Positions 17,901 through 25,932 of a stretch of 64,000 nt of DNA are shown here, piece by piece. Numbering within the stretch: position 1 is the first letter of the stretch; every line of letters begins with the position of its first letter. This stretch comes from EB88 sp965199135 (GTDB taxonomy: Bacteria > Acidobacteriota > Terriglobia > Terriglobales > Acidobacteriaceae). Where the stretch lies: contig OZ240685.1 in NCBI GenBank assembly GCA_965199135.1, positions 930,001-994,000 on the forward strand, in the 5' to 3' direction. The notes below the pieces were generated by a model. It ran no database searches and was not told where the DNA came from. It saw only the letters and a program-made list of their open reading frames with translations. Both the position numbers and the translations under genes were made by a program.

Positions 17901-18475
17901 AAATCACGGCCGTTCATCGGGGTGTTCTGCACCGTCGTCGTTGGCAGCAGTGTTGTCTGCGTCGTCGTCGTCGTGTCGAGCGCCAGCCCGGCAGCATTGA
18001 CCTCGACCGTCTCCACCGATTGTGAGACCGCCATCGTGATGGGCAGGCTGTAGACAATGCCTGCGGAGACGGGGACCTTGTCCACCTTGACCGTGCTGAA
18101 GCCTGCCTCCTCCGCGGTCACGGTGTAGGCGCCCAGCGGCAGGTCGGCGAAGGAGAACTCACCCGCGCTGGAGCTGGTTGTCTCCTGGCGGGCACCGGTT
18201 GCCGGATCCATCAACACAACGTGAGCGCCGGAAACAGCAGCCCCGCTCGGGTCGACCACGGTGCCGGCGATGCTTCCGCGAAAGGTCTGCGCCATCAGGG
18301 TCGCGGCAGGAAGGGCGAGAAGTAAGAGGGAGGACCCCTTGCGTCGGAGACGCCATGTGGATCGTGGATGCGGGGCCATCAACGATCGAGAAAGAAGCGT
18401 GGCGGCGTACGCCAGAAGCGTGTGCGCAGACGATGTTTTCGTATCCATGCGCAAACTTAGGGTGACTTTTGGCAT
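14999..18475 (-). CDS. TonB-dependent receptor with carboxypeptidase-regulatory domain (Oar-like)
   Basis: This is a large outer-membrane receptor of 1158 residues, a typical size for acidobacterial Oar-like proteins. A positively charged leader and hydrophobic core (SSLLLLALPAATLMA) form the signal. Residues about 65-155 are a carboxypeptidase-regulatory beta-sandwich (GSIAGTVVDPSGAAVSGAHVV). A plug follows with PMNGRDFTQLIAVSPGF, VNWQIDGSDNNDLW and NPGGTVNVVTKSGTN. The remainder is a beta-barrel ending in a terminal Phe (FALKIIF), the BAM recognition signal. It would import large ligands using TonB energy. The gene is divergent from the hexuronate operon across 251 bp, suggesting it may import oligogalacturonides or similar glycans, but this is inferred from position alone. 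Confidence 0.9.
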   Translation of the reverse strand: MPKVTLSLRMDTKTSSAHTLLAYAATLLSRSLMAPHPRSTWRLRRKGSSLLLLALPAATLMAQTFRGSIAGTVVDPSGAAVSGAHVVLMDPATGARQETTSSSAGEFSFADLPLGAYTVTAEEAGFSTVKVDKVPVSAGIVYSLPITMAVSQSVETVEVNAAGLALDTTTTTQTTLLPTTTVQNTPMNGRDFTQLIAVSPGFAGYSAGGSGSVNGTRANQVNWQIDGSDNNDLWHNIPAVNQGGVEGIAGVTLPLDSIEEFSEQTESNAETGRNPGGTVNVVTKSGTNALHGTVYYFNRNELFSANSPFATPNANGKIVKNELRNQQYGASLGGPVVKDKLFYFANYEKQQFIIESPASATEPSAAYQNNALAVLNQYGVPVNPVQQTVLNTLWPSYALTGPASSDNYSNASPITGYSYNGVAKMDWQINQANRLSGRAYGGQGSQIAPVGTQLPYYFEEGPIHVYNYSAVLNTVISSHLTNQVLAGVNVFNQVFYDQNHSFDLASLGLNTGVPTPALLGAPAIKISGFDSLANATPPSGRIDITGLITDTAAYSIGKHDFRFGGEYRKGQVRELYHRKERGLFDYDGSQGPWDTTSSSAGCDALATRNLGQAPITSDGPTLALADYLAGCSIQDGITVGNTVREVYVNTFDLFVQDAWQLTPHLNVNYGVRYDYLGPLHDGEKDLSVFRPDATGTTVPGIAFQGAQISSLYEPAHDDASPRVGFAYSPGSREGLVIRGGFGFFFDEPNLNPFLDNRPPNNGASGAESNPAGASPVANYTFKNVVIPRDGSPIFPTTGVFAPYGLSTTGAVLTSGTLTNSYNLFTVNPNFRSAYNENFNLNVEQRLSPNLLATFGYVGSQGRKLLIIRDINQAAVGTTSSGTFAQNLTRPYGAQFPYYGVINEVDSAGTSNYNSFQGTIRSTNWHGLTSQFAYTWSHNLDLLSQYRNQSPQNSQDLKGDYGNSDYDVRNSFVTYLNYTLPGDYLKGPHWLTHGWQFNGLVTLHGGTPYTVYSGNDTSGTGEGEDRVNQVGNFVPGARQIVNHGGSLTWFTNTNDSTFAVPSALNPAFGTMRRNQLYGPGYEDVDFSVFKDGHITEKVSAQFRVEMFNLLNHTNLAPPDNYYSDSGFGNITTTIGNNNGAPGVGPGEPFNTQFALKIIF

Positions 18476-18659
18476 CTGAGCAAGCGAAAAATCATGTGCT
18501 TCATCTTGACTGATGCCATAGATAAGCGTCCTTTATTGAGCCACTTACCAACAGCGCCGGGTCGAACAAGGTAACCAAATAGCGGAGATAACGCCTGCTT
18601 ATACGGAGCGATCTTTTTCTCACCGGGCAGGCGCAGAGACCGCGGTGGCGCTTCGCGGT

Positions 18660-18689
18660 TTGACGATCCTTTTCTCTCCAACGTAAGGT
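18660..18689 (+). promoter_or_regulatory. Candidate sigma70 promoter for the hexuronate operon
   Basis: TTGACG (18660-18665) and TAAGGT (18684-18689) are separated by 18 bases and stand 37 bases before the uxaE start. The -35 box is close to consensus and the -10 box is weaker. Its placement just before a GntR-type palindrome supports the call. Confidence 0.45.
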
Positions 18690-18693
18690 TGCG

Positions 18694-18704
18694 TGGTCTG
18701 ACCA
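18694..18704. promoter_or_regulatory. Candidate FadR-type GntR operator
   Basis: The 11-base perfect palindrome TGGTCTGACCA has the form TGGT-N3-ACCA, which is typical of sites bound by FadR-subfamily GntR regulators. It lies immediately downstream of the predicted -10 box and 22 bases before the uxaE ATG, a classic repressor position. The GntR gene at 23628-24359 is the obvious candidate regulator. Confidence 0.55.
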
Positions 18705-18726
18705 TAAACACTGCCAGAGGTTGATC

Positions 18727-20016
18727 ATGGCTCTCGATTCGCGCGTGCTTCCTCGTTTTTCACTGGGCGTTGGAGATCGCTTTGGCCGCCAGGCCAGGGC
18801 ACAGCTGGCGGCCTGCCAGCGAGCGGTGGAGCACGGGGTGGTGATCGCGCCGGTTTGGAACAAAAGCAATCGCGAGCACACCATCATTCACTCGGAACCG
18901 GAGGCGACGAGACGGGCCGCGGACGCTGCTGTGCATGCGCTGGGTTGGCAGGAGCCATACTTCTGCGACGCGGATCATATCCACCTCGGGACGGTGGATC
19001 GCTACCTCGAACCGTGCGATTTCTTCACGCTGGATGTTGCAGAACAGATCGGAAAAGCGGCAGATAAGAGCAGTTTAGAGCGCTTTTTGGAGCGTCATCC
19101 GGAGCTTCCAGGGCGTCATGAGCTCGCCGGGGTCGAACCACTCACCATTTCTGCCCCGTTCCTCGAGCTCACACTTTTGAAGTACCTGGCGGCGGTCGAA
19201 AGTGCGGGCGAGATCTACCGCAAGATCGTCGCGGCGAAGGGCGAGGGAAGCTTCGTCACGGAAGTGTCCATGGATGAGACAGACTCACCACAAACCCCGG
19301 CTGAGCTGCTGATCATCTTGGCAGCGATCGCCGACGAAGCCATCCCGATCCAGACGATTGCCCCGAAGTTTACGGGGCGCTTCAACAAGGGCGTGGACTA
19401 CCGGGGTGATCTCCGTCAGTTTGCGCGTGAGTTTGCGGAGGATATCGCGGTGATTGCGTACGCGGTCGAGCGGTATGGGCTGCCGACGAACCTGAAGCTG
19501 AGTGTGCATTCAGGCTCCGACAAGTTCTCGATCTATGAGCCGATGCGTGCTGCGCTTGCGAGCTCCGGAGCAGGCGTGCACGTGAAGACCGCGGGAACGA
19601 CGTGGCTGGAGGAGTTGATCGGCCTGGCGGAAGCAGGTGGAGACGGCCTCGCGATCGCAAAGGAGATCTACGCCGAGGCGTTTGCGCATCGCGAGGAGCT
19701 TTGCGCACCGTATGCAAGCGTGATCGATATCGATCCGCATCAGCTTCCCCAGCCGGCAGACGTGGCCCGCTGGAGCTCGGATGAGTTCACCTCGGCATTG
19801 CGTCACGACGAAGGATCCGCGAGCTACAACGCCGGCTTCCGTCAGCTGCTGCATGTGGGCTTCAAGGTCGCAGCGAAGATGGGAGACCGGTATCTCGGAC
19901 TGCTTGACGCGCATGAGGCGGTGATCGCGCGGAATGTCACCAACAATTTGTATGAGCGCCACATTGTGCCGCTCTTTTTCGGACGGGATGCAGTTCTGCC
20001 GGGGGTTCCTGCGTGA
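18727..20016 (+). CDS. uxaE: Tagaturonate/fructuronate epimerase UxaE family
   Basis: This 429-residue protein resembles the UxaE family first described in Thermotoga, which interconverts D-tagaturonate and D-fructuronate at C4. The start is ATG 18727 after AGAGG. Recognisable features are the N-terminal LPRFSLGVGDRFGRQARAQL, the conserved VSMDETDSPQTPAEL stretch, APKFTGRFNKGVDYRGD, LKLSVHSGSDKFSIY and HVKTAGTTWLEELIGLA. Conserved acidic and His residues (E, D, H, H) are plausible metal ligands. With UxaC downstream it would channel the galacturonate branch into the fructuronate branch of hexuronate breakdown. The stop overlaps the GTG start of the next gene by four bases, so the two are translationally coupled. 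It is the first gene of the operon. Confidence 0.85.
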   Translation: MALDSRVLPRFSLGVGDRFGRQARAQLAACQRAVEHGVVIAPVWNKSNREHTIIHSEPEATRRAADAAVHALGWQEPYFCDADHIHLGTVDRYLEPCDFFTLDVAEQIGKAADKSSLERFLERHPELPGRHELAGVEPLTISAPFLELTLLKYLAAVESAGEIYRKIVAAKGEGSFVTEVSMDETDSPQTPAELLIILAAIADEAIPIQTIAPKFTGRFNKGVDYRGDLRQFAREFAEDIAVIAYAVERYGLPTNLKLSVHSGSDKFSIYEPMRAALASSGAGVHVKTAGTTWLEELIGLAEAGGDGLAIAKEIYAEAFAHREELCAPYASVIDIDPHQLPQPADVARWSSDEFTSALRHDEGSASYNAGFRQLLHVGFKVAAKMGDRYLGLLDAHEAVIARNVTNNLYERHIVPLFFGRDAVLPGVPA

Positions 20017-20810
20017 GCGAAGTGGAAGCGAAATCACTGCCTGCGACTCTTTCTCTCGCCGGGCGCAGTGCTGTAGTGATCGGCGGCACATCAGGGATCG
20101 GCCTCGCGATTGCGCTGGGCCTCGCGGAGGCTGGTGCGGATGTGGTTGCATCGGCAAGGCGCCCGGAGCAGGTGGAGGAGACCGCACAGAAGATCGAAGC
20201 CCTGCGCCGTGAGACCCTGCGCGTGCCCTCGGACGTCAGCGATCGCGCGTCACTCGAGGCGCTTTGTAAAGCGGTGCTTGCACGGTTCGGCAAGGTAGAC
20301 ATCCTGGTGAACTGCGCAGGCAAGATCAAGCGCGCTCCCACCCTGACACTGGCGGAAGAGCAGTGGCAGGACATACTCGATACGAATCTCACGGGTACCC
20401 TGCGGGCCTGCCAGGTGTTCGGCGCGGCCATGCTGGAGCGCGGGTATGGACGCATCATCAATATCGCGTCGCTGAACACGTTTGTTGCGTTGAATGAGGT
20501 CGCGGCCTACGCGGCCAGCAAGGCCGGTGTGGCATCGCTGACGCGCTCGCTTGCAGTGGAGTGGTCAAAGCATGGCGTGGTGGTGAATGCCATTGCGCCA
20601 GGTGTGTTTCGCACGGCGCTGAATGCAGAGCTGCTCGACAGCACGCCGCGCGGCCAGGAGCTCCTGATGCGAACGCCAATGGGGCGGTTTGGCCGCACAG
20701 AGGAAGTGGTGGGTGCGGCCGTCTTTCTCGCGTCGGGGGCAGCGTCGTTTGTGAGCGGCGTCACGCTGCCGGTGGATGGGGGCTTTCTCGCGAGTGGCGT
20801 GAACCAGTAG
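20013..20810 (+). CDS. SDR family oxidoreductase, probable fructuronate (mannonate) or ketouronate reductase
   Basis: This 265-residue classical short-chain dehydrogenase starts at a GTG that overlaps the uxaE stop (GTGA). It has the Rossmann motif GGTSGIG at 24-30, NCAG at 100-103, the catalytic Ser153, Tyr166 and Lys170 in the Y-x-x-x-K arrangement, and the usual PVDGGFLASG C terminus. Related enzymes in uronate clusters include KduD and SDR-type fructuronate reductases. Because it follows UxaE directly, reduction of D-fructuronate to D-mannonate with NAD(P)H is the most economical role, replacing UxuB. That is inference: KduD-like activity on deoxy-ketouronates cannot be excluded from sequence. 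Confidence 0.8.
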   Translation: MSEVEAKSLPATLSLAGRSAVVIGGTSGIGLAIALGLAEAGADVVASARRPEQVEETAQKIEALRRETLRVPSDVSDRASLEALCKAVLARFGKVDILVNCAGKIKRAPTLTLAEEQWQDILDTNLTGTLRACQVFGAAMLERGYGRIINIASLNTFVALNEVAAYAASKAGVASLTRSLAVEWSKHGVVVNAIAPGVFRTALNAELLDSTPRGQELLMRTPMGRFGRTEEVVGAAVFLASGAASFVSGVTLPVDGGFLASGVNQ

Positions 20811-20824
20811 CGGTTTGACAGGCG

Positions 20825-20858
20825 GAGGCTGCGCGCGACTACACTGCGCTGCAGCCTC
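20825..20858 (+). terminator. Hairpin between SDR gene and uxaC (attenuator-like)
   Basis: An 8-bp stem (GAGGCTGC with GCAGCCTC) is extended inward by four GCGC pairs past a single bulged T, and is followed by TTT. It sits inside the operon, so partial termination or transcript stabilisation is more likely than a full stop. Confidence 0.45.
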
Positions 20859-20896
20859 TTTCGCGTAGCACCCAGCAAGCAATGCCCGAGGACCGC

Positions 20897-22324
20897 ATGG
20901 CCCTGCTCCACGATGACCGCCTCTTCCCACCGGATCCGGTAACTCGCTCCGTCGCGCGGCGCCTCTTTCACGAGATCGAGCACCTGCCGATCCTCAGCCC
21001 GCATGGGCATACGCAGGCGAGCTGGTTTGCAGAGGACCAGCCGTTCCGCGACCCTGCCAGCCTGTTCATCATCCCGGACCACTACGTGTTCCGCATGCTG
21101 TACTCGCAGGGCGGCGTCTCTCTTCGCGAGCTCGGCATCGGCGGCGGTACGCCTGACGCCGCGGATGCTCGGCGGATCTGGCGACTGTTCGCAGAACGCT
21201 ACCATCTGTTTCGCGGAACGCCCACGAGACTGTGGCTCGACTATGTGTTCGAAAAGTTGTTCGGTCTGCAGGAGCGGCTATCTGCCACTACGGCTGATCT
21301 CTATTTCGACACCATCGCAGCGGAGCTGACGACCGCCGCCTTTCGTCCGCGAGCGCTGTACGAGCGAGCCAACATCGAGGTGCTGGCAACGACGGATGCC
21401 GCGATCGACTCCCTTGCCTCTCACCAGGCCCTTCGCGCGAGCGGCTGGAAGGGGCGCGTTCTCCCGACATTTCGCCCGGATGCGTGTGTGGATCCAGAGT
21501 TCGCGGGTTTCCACGAGAACGTGGCGAAGCTGGGCGCGCAGTACAAGGAGGACACGGCGACGTGGAGTGGGTACCTCCATGCCCTGCGTGCCGCGCGACT
21601 GTTTTTCAGGGAGCAGGGCGCGACCGCAACCGACCACGGACATGCCACGCCGAGGACCGCGGCACTCGCGCATGGGGAAGCCGAGAGCCTGTTTCGGCGG
21701 GTGCTCCGGGCAAGTGTCACTGCGGCTGATGCAGAACTGTTCCGCGCCCAGATGCTGACCGAGATGGCGCGCATGAGCCTCGACGATGGGCTGGTGATGC
21801 AGATCCATCCTGGCTCCGTGCGCAATCACAACCAGCTGCTCTACAGCGACTTCGGCCGCGACGTCGGCGCAGACATTCCGCAGCAGACCGAGTACGTGCA
21901 TGCATTGAAGCCGTTGCTGGACGAAATGGGGAATGAAGACCAGCTGACGATCATCCTGTTCACGCTCGATGAGACGGCGTACAGCCGCGAACTTGCGCCG
22001 CTTGCCGGGCACTATCCGTGCCTGCGACTGGGGCCGCCATGGTGGTTTCACGACAGCCCCGAGGGCATGATGCGCTTCCGGGAACAGGCGACGGAGACTG
22101 CGGGCTTTTACAACACTGTCGGCTTCAACGACGACACGCGCGCCTTTCTCTCGATCCCTGCGCGGCATGATGTGGCGCGGCGTGTGGACTGCGCGTTCCT
22201 TGCTCGCCTGGTCGCCGAGGAGCGCCTCGAGGAAGACGAGGCTGCCGAGATTGCCTACGAGTTTACCAATGGGCTGGTGCGGCGTGCGTACAAGCTTGGT
22301 GGCTCAGCAGGCGAGGTGGCGTAG
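20897..22324 (+). CDS. uxaC: Glucuronate/galacturonate isomerase UxaC
   Basis: This 475-residue uronate isomerase of the amidohydrolase-like fold converts D-glucuronate to D-fructuronate and D-galacturonate to D-tagaturonate. The metal-binding H-x-H is in PILSPHGHTQASWFAED. Further family segments are RMLYSQGGVSLRELGI, RLWLDYVFEKLFGL, the mid-protein DGLVMQIHPGSVRNHNQLL and the C-terminal VGFNDDTRAFLSIPARHDVARR. I chose ATG 20897, which has GAGGA five bases upstream. An ATG 15 bases earlier is also open. It stands between the SDR gene and the transporter gene, whose GTG follows the uxaC stop almost directly. Together with uxaE it covers the first steps for both hexuronates. Confidence 0.92.
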   Translation: MALLHDDRLFPPDPVTRSVARRLFHEIEHLPILSPHGHTQASWFAEDQPFRDPASLFIIPDHYVFRMLYSQGGVSLRELGIGGGTPDAADARRIWRLFAERYHLFRGTPTRLWLDYVFEKLFGLQERLSATTADLYFDTIAAELTTAAFRPRALYERANIEVLATTDAAIDSLASHQALRASGWKGRVLPTFRPDACVDPEFAGFHENVAKLGAQYKEDTATWSGYLHALRAARLFFREQGATATDHGHATPRTAALAHGEAESLFRRVLRASVTAADAELFRAQMLTEMARMSLDDGLVMQIHPGSVRNHNQLLYSDFGRDVGADIPQQTEYVHALKPLLDEMGNEDQLTIILFTLDETAYSRELAPLAGHYPCLRLGPPWWFHDSPEGMMRFREQATETAGFYNTVGFNDDTRAFLSIPARHDVARRVDCAFLARLVAEERLEEDEAAEIAYEFTNGLVRRAYKLGGSAGEVA

Positions 22325-22325
22325 C

Positions 22326-23639
22326 GTGTCGACGGTCTCCTCTGATGTCGTGGCGCCGGGCGGCTCCACGCTTCCCTCCCGCGTGGGTCGGGTACGCTGG
22401 ACAATCTGCGCGATGTTGTTTTTCGCAACATCGATCAACTACATGGACCGGCAGGTGCTCGGCATCCTTGCGCCGGTGCTGCAGCACAGCATCGGCTGGA
22501 CCGAGCAACAGTATTCATACATCGTGATTGCGTTTCAGTTTTCGTACGCGATCGGCCTGGTTGCAGCGGGGCGGTTGATCGACCGCATCGGCACGCGGGT
22601 TGGCTATGCGATCATCATGGGCATCTGGAGCGTGTCGGCGATGGCCCACTCGCTTGCGACGACGGCATTTGGCTTCGGCGTGGCGCGCTTCTTTCTGGGG
22701 CTGGGCGAGAGCGGCAACTTTCCCGCGGCGATCAAGACCACGGCCGAGTGGTTTCCGCAGCGAGAGCGCTCGCTGGCCACGGGCCTCTTCAACTCCGGGG
22801 CCAACCTGGGCGCGATGATTGCGCCGGCGCTCGTGCCGATCGTCACGCTGCGCTACGGCTGGCATGCTGCATTCCTGATTACAGGAATCTTCTCTGCCGC
22901 ATGGATCGTGTGGTGGCTGACGCATTACAGAACGCCGGGCGACCACAAGAAGCTCTCTGCCACCGAGTTTGCACATATTCACCAGGACCCGCAGGAAGCA
23001 TTGGCAAAAATCCCGTGGTCGCGCCTGCTGGGCTATCGGCAGACATGGGCGTTTGCGCTCGGCAAGTTTCTGACGGATCCCATCTGGTGGTTTTATCTGT
23101 ACTGGCTGCCGAAGTTTCTCGACGGCAAGTTCCACCTGGGCCTGGCGCATCTTGGGCTGCCGCTGATCATCGTCTACAACATGTCCGCGGTCGGATCCAT
23201 CGGTGGTGGCTCGATTCCCTTGTTCCTGGCGCGGCGCGGCATCTCGATCGGGAACGCGCGATATCTGGCGATGCTGGCAATGGCGCTGCTGGTCACCCCG
23301 GTGTACTTTCTTGGGGGCGTGAACAACGAGTGGCTCGCAGTGGGGCTGCTGAGCATTGCGGCAGCGGCGCACCAGGGCTGGTCTGCGAATCTCTACACCA
23401 CGGTCTCGGATATGTTCCCCCGGGAGGCCGTGGGAGCGATCACCGGGATTGGCGGCATGGCTGGATCAGTGGGTGGAGTGCTCTTCTCCTGGGGTGTGGG
23501 CTGGGTGCTGGCGCACTATCACCGTTACTCAATCCTGTTTGTGTGTGCGTCGACCGCGTACCTTGTGGCACTGCTGCTGTTACGGATCATGGTGCCGCGG
23601 TTTGCGAAGATCCCCGTGTACGAACTGCTACCCGGCTGA
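22326..23639 (+). CDS. exuT: MFS hexuronate transporter (ExuT-like)
   Basis: This 437-residue major facilitator protein has about twelve hydrophobic helices. The anion:cation symporter signature is visible early on (FFATSINYMDRQVLGILAPVLQ). The MFS loop motif is RLIDRIGTRVG, followed by GLGESGNFPAAIKTTAEWFPQRERSLATGLFNSGANLGAM, a stretch characteristic of the ExuT/GudP/DgoT branch. The start is a GTG at 22326, one base after the uxaC stop, with GAGGTGG upstream inside uxaC. It probably imports galacturonate and glucuronate across the inner membrane. Its 3' end overlaps the convergent GntR gene by 12 bases. Related aldonates are possible alternative substrates. Confidence 0.88.
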   Translation: MSTVSSDVVAPGGSTLPSRVGRVRWTICAMLFFATSINYMDRQVLGILAPVLQHSIGWTEQQYSYIVIAFQFSYAIGLVAAGRLIDRIGTRVGYAIIMGIWSVSAMAHSLATTAFGFGVARFFLGLGESGNFPAAIKTTAEWFPQRERSLATGLFNSGANLGAMIAPALVPIVTLRYGWHAAFLITGIFSAAWIVWWLTHYRTPGDHKKLSATEFAHIHQDPQEALAKIPWSRLLGYRQTWAFALGKFLTDPIWWFYLYWLPKFLDGKFHLGLAHLGLPLIIVYNMSAVGSIGGGSIPLFLARRGISIGNARYLAMLAMALLVTPVYFLGGVNNEWLAVGLLSIAAAAHQGWSANLYTTVSDMFPREAVGAITGIGGMAGSVGGVLFSWGVGWVLAHYHRYSILFVCASTAYLVALLLLRIMVPRFAKIPVYELLPG

Positions 23640-24359
23640 GCTGCTGCTGTTCCGCGTGGTGGCTTCGGCGGCAAGGTTCTCTTCGGCGCGCTTGAGATGG
23701 GCTTCCATCAGCCTGCGGGCTTCGGCACTCTGCCGGGTCCGCACTGCGCGATGGATGTCGCGGTGCATCTCGGCGGACTCCTTGAGATCACTCGCACCGG
23801 AGACGGTGAGCCGGCGGGCATCGTAGAACGAGGCGCTGATGGTCTCCATCAGGGCGCTCAGGATGGGATTGCCGGACGCCTCGCCGATGATGCGATGAAA
23901 ACGAACATCATGAATGAGGTAGGACTGCGGATCATCGAGGGTCGCGTACATGTCAGTCACCTCATCTCCCAGGGCGGCGAAGTGCTCCTCGCGGCCGCGC
24001 TCCGCGGCGAGCGCGGCAAGAGTTCCCTCGATGGTCTCCCGGGCTTCAAACATCTGGCGGGTGGTAAAGCCGTGCAGCGAGACCATCATCTCGAACGAAG
24101 CCGTGCTGAGCGCTGGGGGCCCATCGGCAACAAAGGTGCCCACGCCGTGGCGGACCTTGAGCACGCCCATGGCTGCGAGGTAGCCGACGCCCGCGCGGAG
24201 GCTGGCGCGGCTGATCTTGAGATCCTTTGCGAATTCACGCTCCGGCGGCAGCTTTTCACCGCGACGCAGCTTCCCCTGCTCGATCAGGCCACGGATGTGC
24301 CGCACCACCTGCATGGCTACCTGGTCGTCGATAACTGCTGCTTCCTCTGCTGCTTCCAT
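23628..24359 (-). CDS. GntR-family regulator, FadR subfamily (FCD domain)
   Basis: This 243-residue transcription factor has an N-terminal winged helix-turn-helix (VVRHIRGLIEQGKLRRGEKLPPEREFAKDLKISRASLRAGVGYLAAMGVLKVRHGVGTFV, about 19-76 in segments). The all-helical FCD ligand-binding domain follows, with the metal-ligand pattern expected for this group (D and H in LIHDVRFHRIIGEASGNPIL, then H in EMHRDIHRAV). FadR-subfamily proteins such as ExuR and UxuR respond to uronates or aldonates. It is encoded opposite the hexuronate operon and 190 bp from the LarA homologue, which starts on the other strand, so it may control both. A matching palindrome lies before uxaE. Confidence 0.88.
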   Translation of the reverse strand: MEAAEEAAVIDDQVAMQVVRHIRGLIEQGKLRRGEKLPPEREFAKDLKISRASLRAGVGYLAAMGVLKVRHGVGTFVADGPPALSTASFEMMVSLHGFTTRQMFEARETIEGTLAALAAERGREEHFAALGDEVTDMYATLDDPQSYLIHDVRFHRIIGEASGNPILSALMETISASFYDARRLTVSGASDLKESAEMHRDIHRAVRTRQSAEARRLMEAHLKRAEENLAAEATTRNSSSSAG

Positions 24360-24549
24360 GACCTCTGCGCCCTCGCCACGGAGAGCCTAGCACTCGAAGG
24401 AAACGCCTCTCAAGCAGTTGCCCCCGTGTGCACAAGATCGTTACAGGCAGACACCATGCTGCGCGTTTGCCGCATCGACGGGCGGCTAAAATAGTGACTG
24501 GCGCTTTCTTTCGAGGCGGCGTCCGACTCCCCCCTCGAGGTGCCCGACT

Positions 24550-25932
24550 GTGCCCTGGTTTACTGTCACCGCTCCCCATGTCTCTGACCAGCAGATCGAA
24601 GCGTGTTGCGTGCGGCTTCTGGACGAGGCGCGGACACGTCTCGGCACCGAGCTGAAGCGTGTGCTGCTGCTACCGCCGGACCTGACGCGAGCCCATTCCG
24701 GCGCCGGCCGCATCACGGAGCTGCTCTACAAGGCGCTGCCGGATGCCCATGTGGAGGTGATCCCCACGCTTGGCCAGCATCTGCCGCATACCGAGGAAGA
24801 GAATCGCTGGATGTTTGGGTCCATTCCGGAGGAGCGCATCTTTGCGCATGACTGGCGCAATGGCTGCACGCGGGTGGCGACGATCCCCGGAGCGATCGTC
24901 GCGGAGACGACCGAGGGCGTTGCGGACTGGGAGATTCCGGTGGATCTGAACTCAAAGCTGATGGACGAGCAGTGGGACCTGGTCATCAACATCGGGCACG
25001 TGGTGCCGCACGAGGTGTTGGGTTTTGCGAACCACAACAAGAATTACTACATCGGGCTCGGCGGCAAGGACACCATCTGCGCGTCGCATATCGCGGCGGC
25101 GGTGTACGGGATCGAGAAGAACCTGGGCTGTCTCGTGACGCCGCTGCGCGCCTGCTACAACTGGTCGGAAGAGCGGGATCTTGTGGCGCTCAAGGATGTG
25201 TATCTGCAGATCGTGATGCGCCGGGATGAGGGTGGGTCGCTGGTGACGAGCGGCATTTTTGTCGGGGATGATCTGGAGACGTACCTCGAGGCCGCGCGGC
25301 TGTCGCGAGAGCAGAACATCATCACGTTCCGGGAGCCGGTGAAGAAGATTGTGGCCGTGATGCAGCCGGATGAATTTCGTTCCACATGGGTGGGCAACAA
25401 GGCGGTCTACCGGACGCGCATGGCGATTGCCGACGGTGGAGAGCTCCTGATCATCGCGCCGGGCATCGAAAGGTTCGGCGAGCAGCCCGAGGTGGATGCG
25501 CTGATTCGGAAGTATGGCTACACCGGGACGGAGCGCGTCTTGGGGCTCTACCGAACCGAGGCGGACATGCAAGCGATTCCGCACGGCGTTGCGCATCTTA
25601 TTCATGGATCGAGTGAAGGGCGTTTCACGATCCGGTACGCTCCGGGGCATCTGACCAGGGAAGAGATCGAGCAGGTTGGCTACGAATATGCCAATCCGGA
25701 CGAGATGATGAAGCGGTATGACCCCGCGGTGATGAAGGAAGGCTGGAACACGATGCCGGATGGCGAAGAGGTCTTCTACATCAGCACGCCGTCGGCGGGT
25801 TTGTGGTCGACCGAGGCGAAGCTGCACGACCCGGCGCGCCGCGACCTTACAGACTACGTGCCGTCACGCGAGGCGGAAGAACGAGCAGACGCGGACAGAG
25901 CAGAGGAACGAAAGCATGAAAACGCCGCATAG
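24550..25932 (+). CDS. LarA-family nickel-pincer epimerase/racemase homologue
   Basis: This 460-residue protein of the LarA (DUF2088) superfamily starts at a GTG with GAGGT upstream. In lactate racemase the nickel-pincer nucleotide is attached to Lys184 and assisted by His108, His174 and His200. Here FAHDW gives His100, GHVVPHEV gives His154, FANHNK gives Lys164 and CASH gives His180. The 154-164-180 spacing is identical to 174-184-200. The canonical GGRK before the Lys is replaced by NHNK, so this is a divergent subgroup and probably not a lactate racemase. It is followed by overlapping larE and larB genes for its cofactor. Beside a hexuronate operon lacking mannonate dehydratase, C2 epimerisation of an aldonate such as D-mannonate is my inferred role. 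Confidence 0.8.
   Translation: MPWFTVTAPHVSDQQIEACCVRLLDEARTRLGTELKRVLLLPPDLTRAHSGAGRITELLYKALPDAHVEVIPTLGQHLPHTEEENRWMFGSIPEERIFAHDWRNGCTRVATIPGAIVAETTEGVADWEIPVDLNSKLMDEQWDLVINIGHVVPHEVLGFANHNKNYYIGLGGKDTICASHIAAAVYGIEKNLGCLVTPLRACYNWSEERDLVALKDVYLQIVMRRDEGGSLVTSGIFVGDDLETYLEAARLSREQNIITFREPVKKIVAVMQPDEFRSTWVGNKAVYRTRMAIADGGELLIIAPGIERFGEQPEVDALIRKYGYTGTERVLGLYRTEADMQAIPHGVAHLIHGSSEGRFTIRYAPGHLTREEIEQVGYEYANPDEMMKRYDPAVMKEGWNTMPDGEEVFYISTPSAGLWSTEAKLHDPARRDLTDYVPSREAEERADADRAEERKHENAA

Noticed and set aside
24550..25932. Naming the LarA homologue lactate racemase
   Set aside because: The GGRK motif is replaced and the neighbours are uronate genes. Only the cofactor chemistry is supported, not the substrate.
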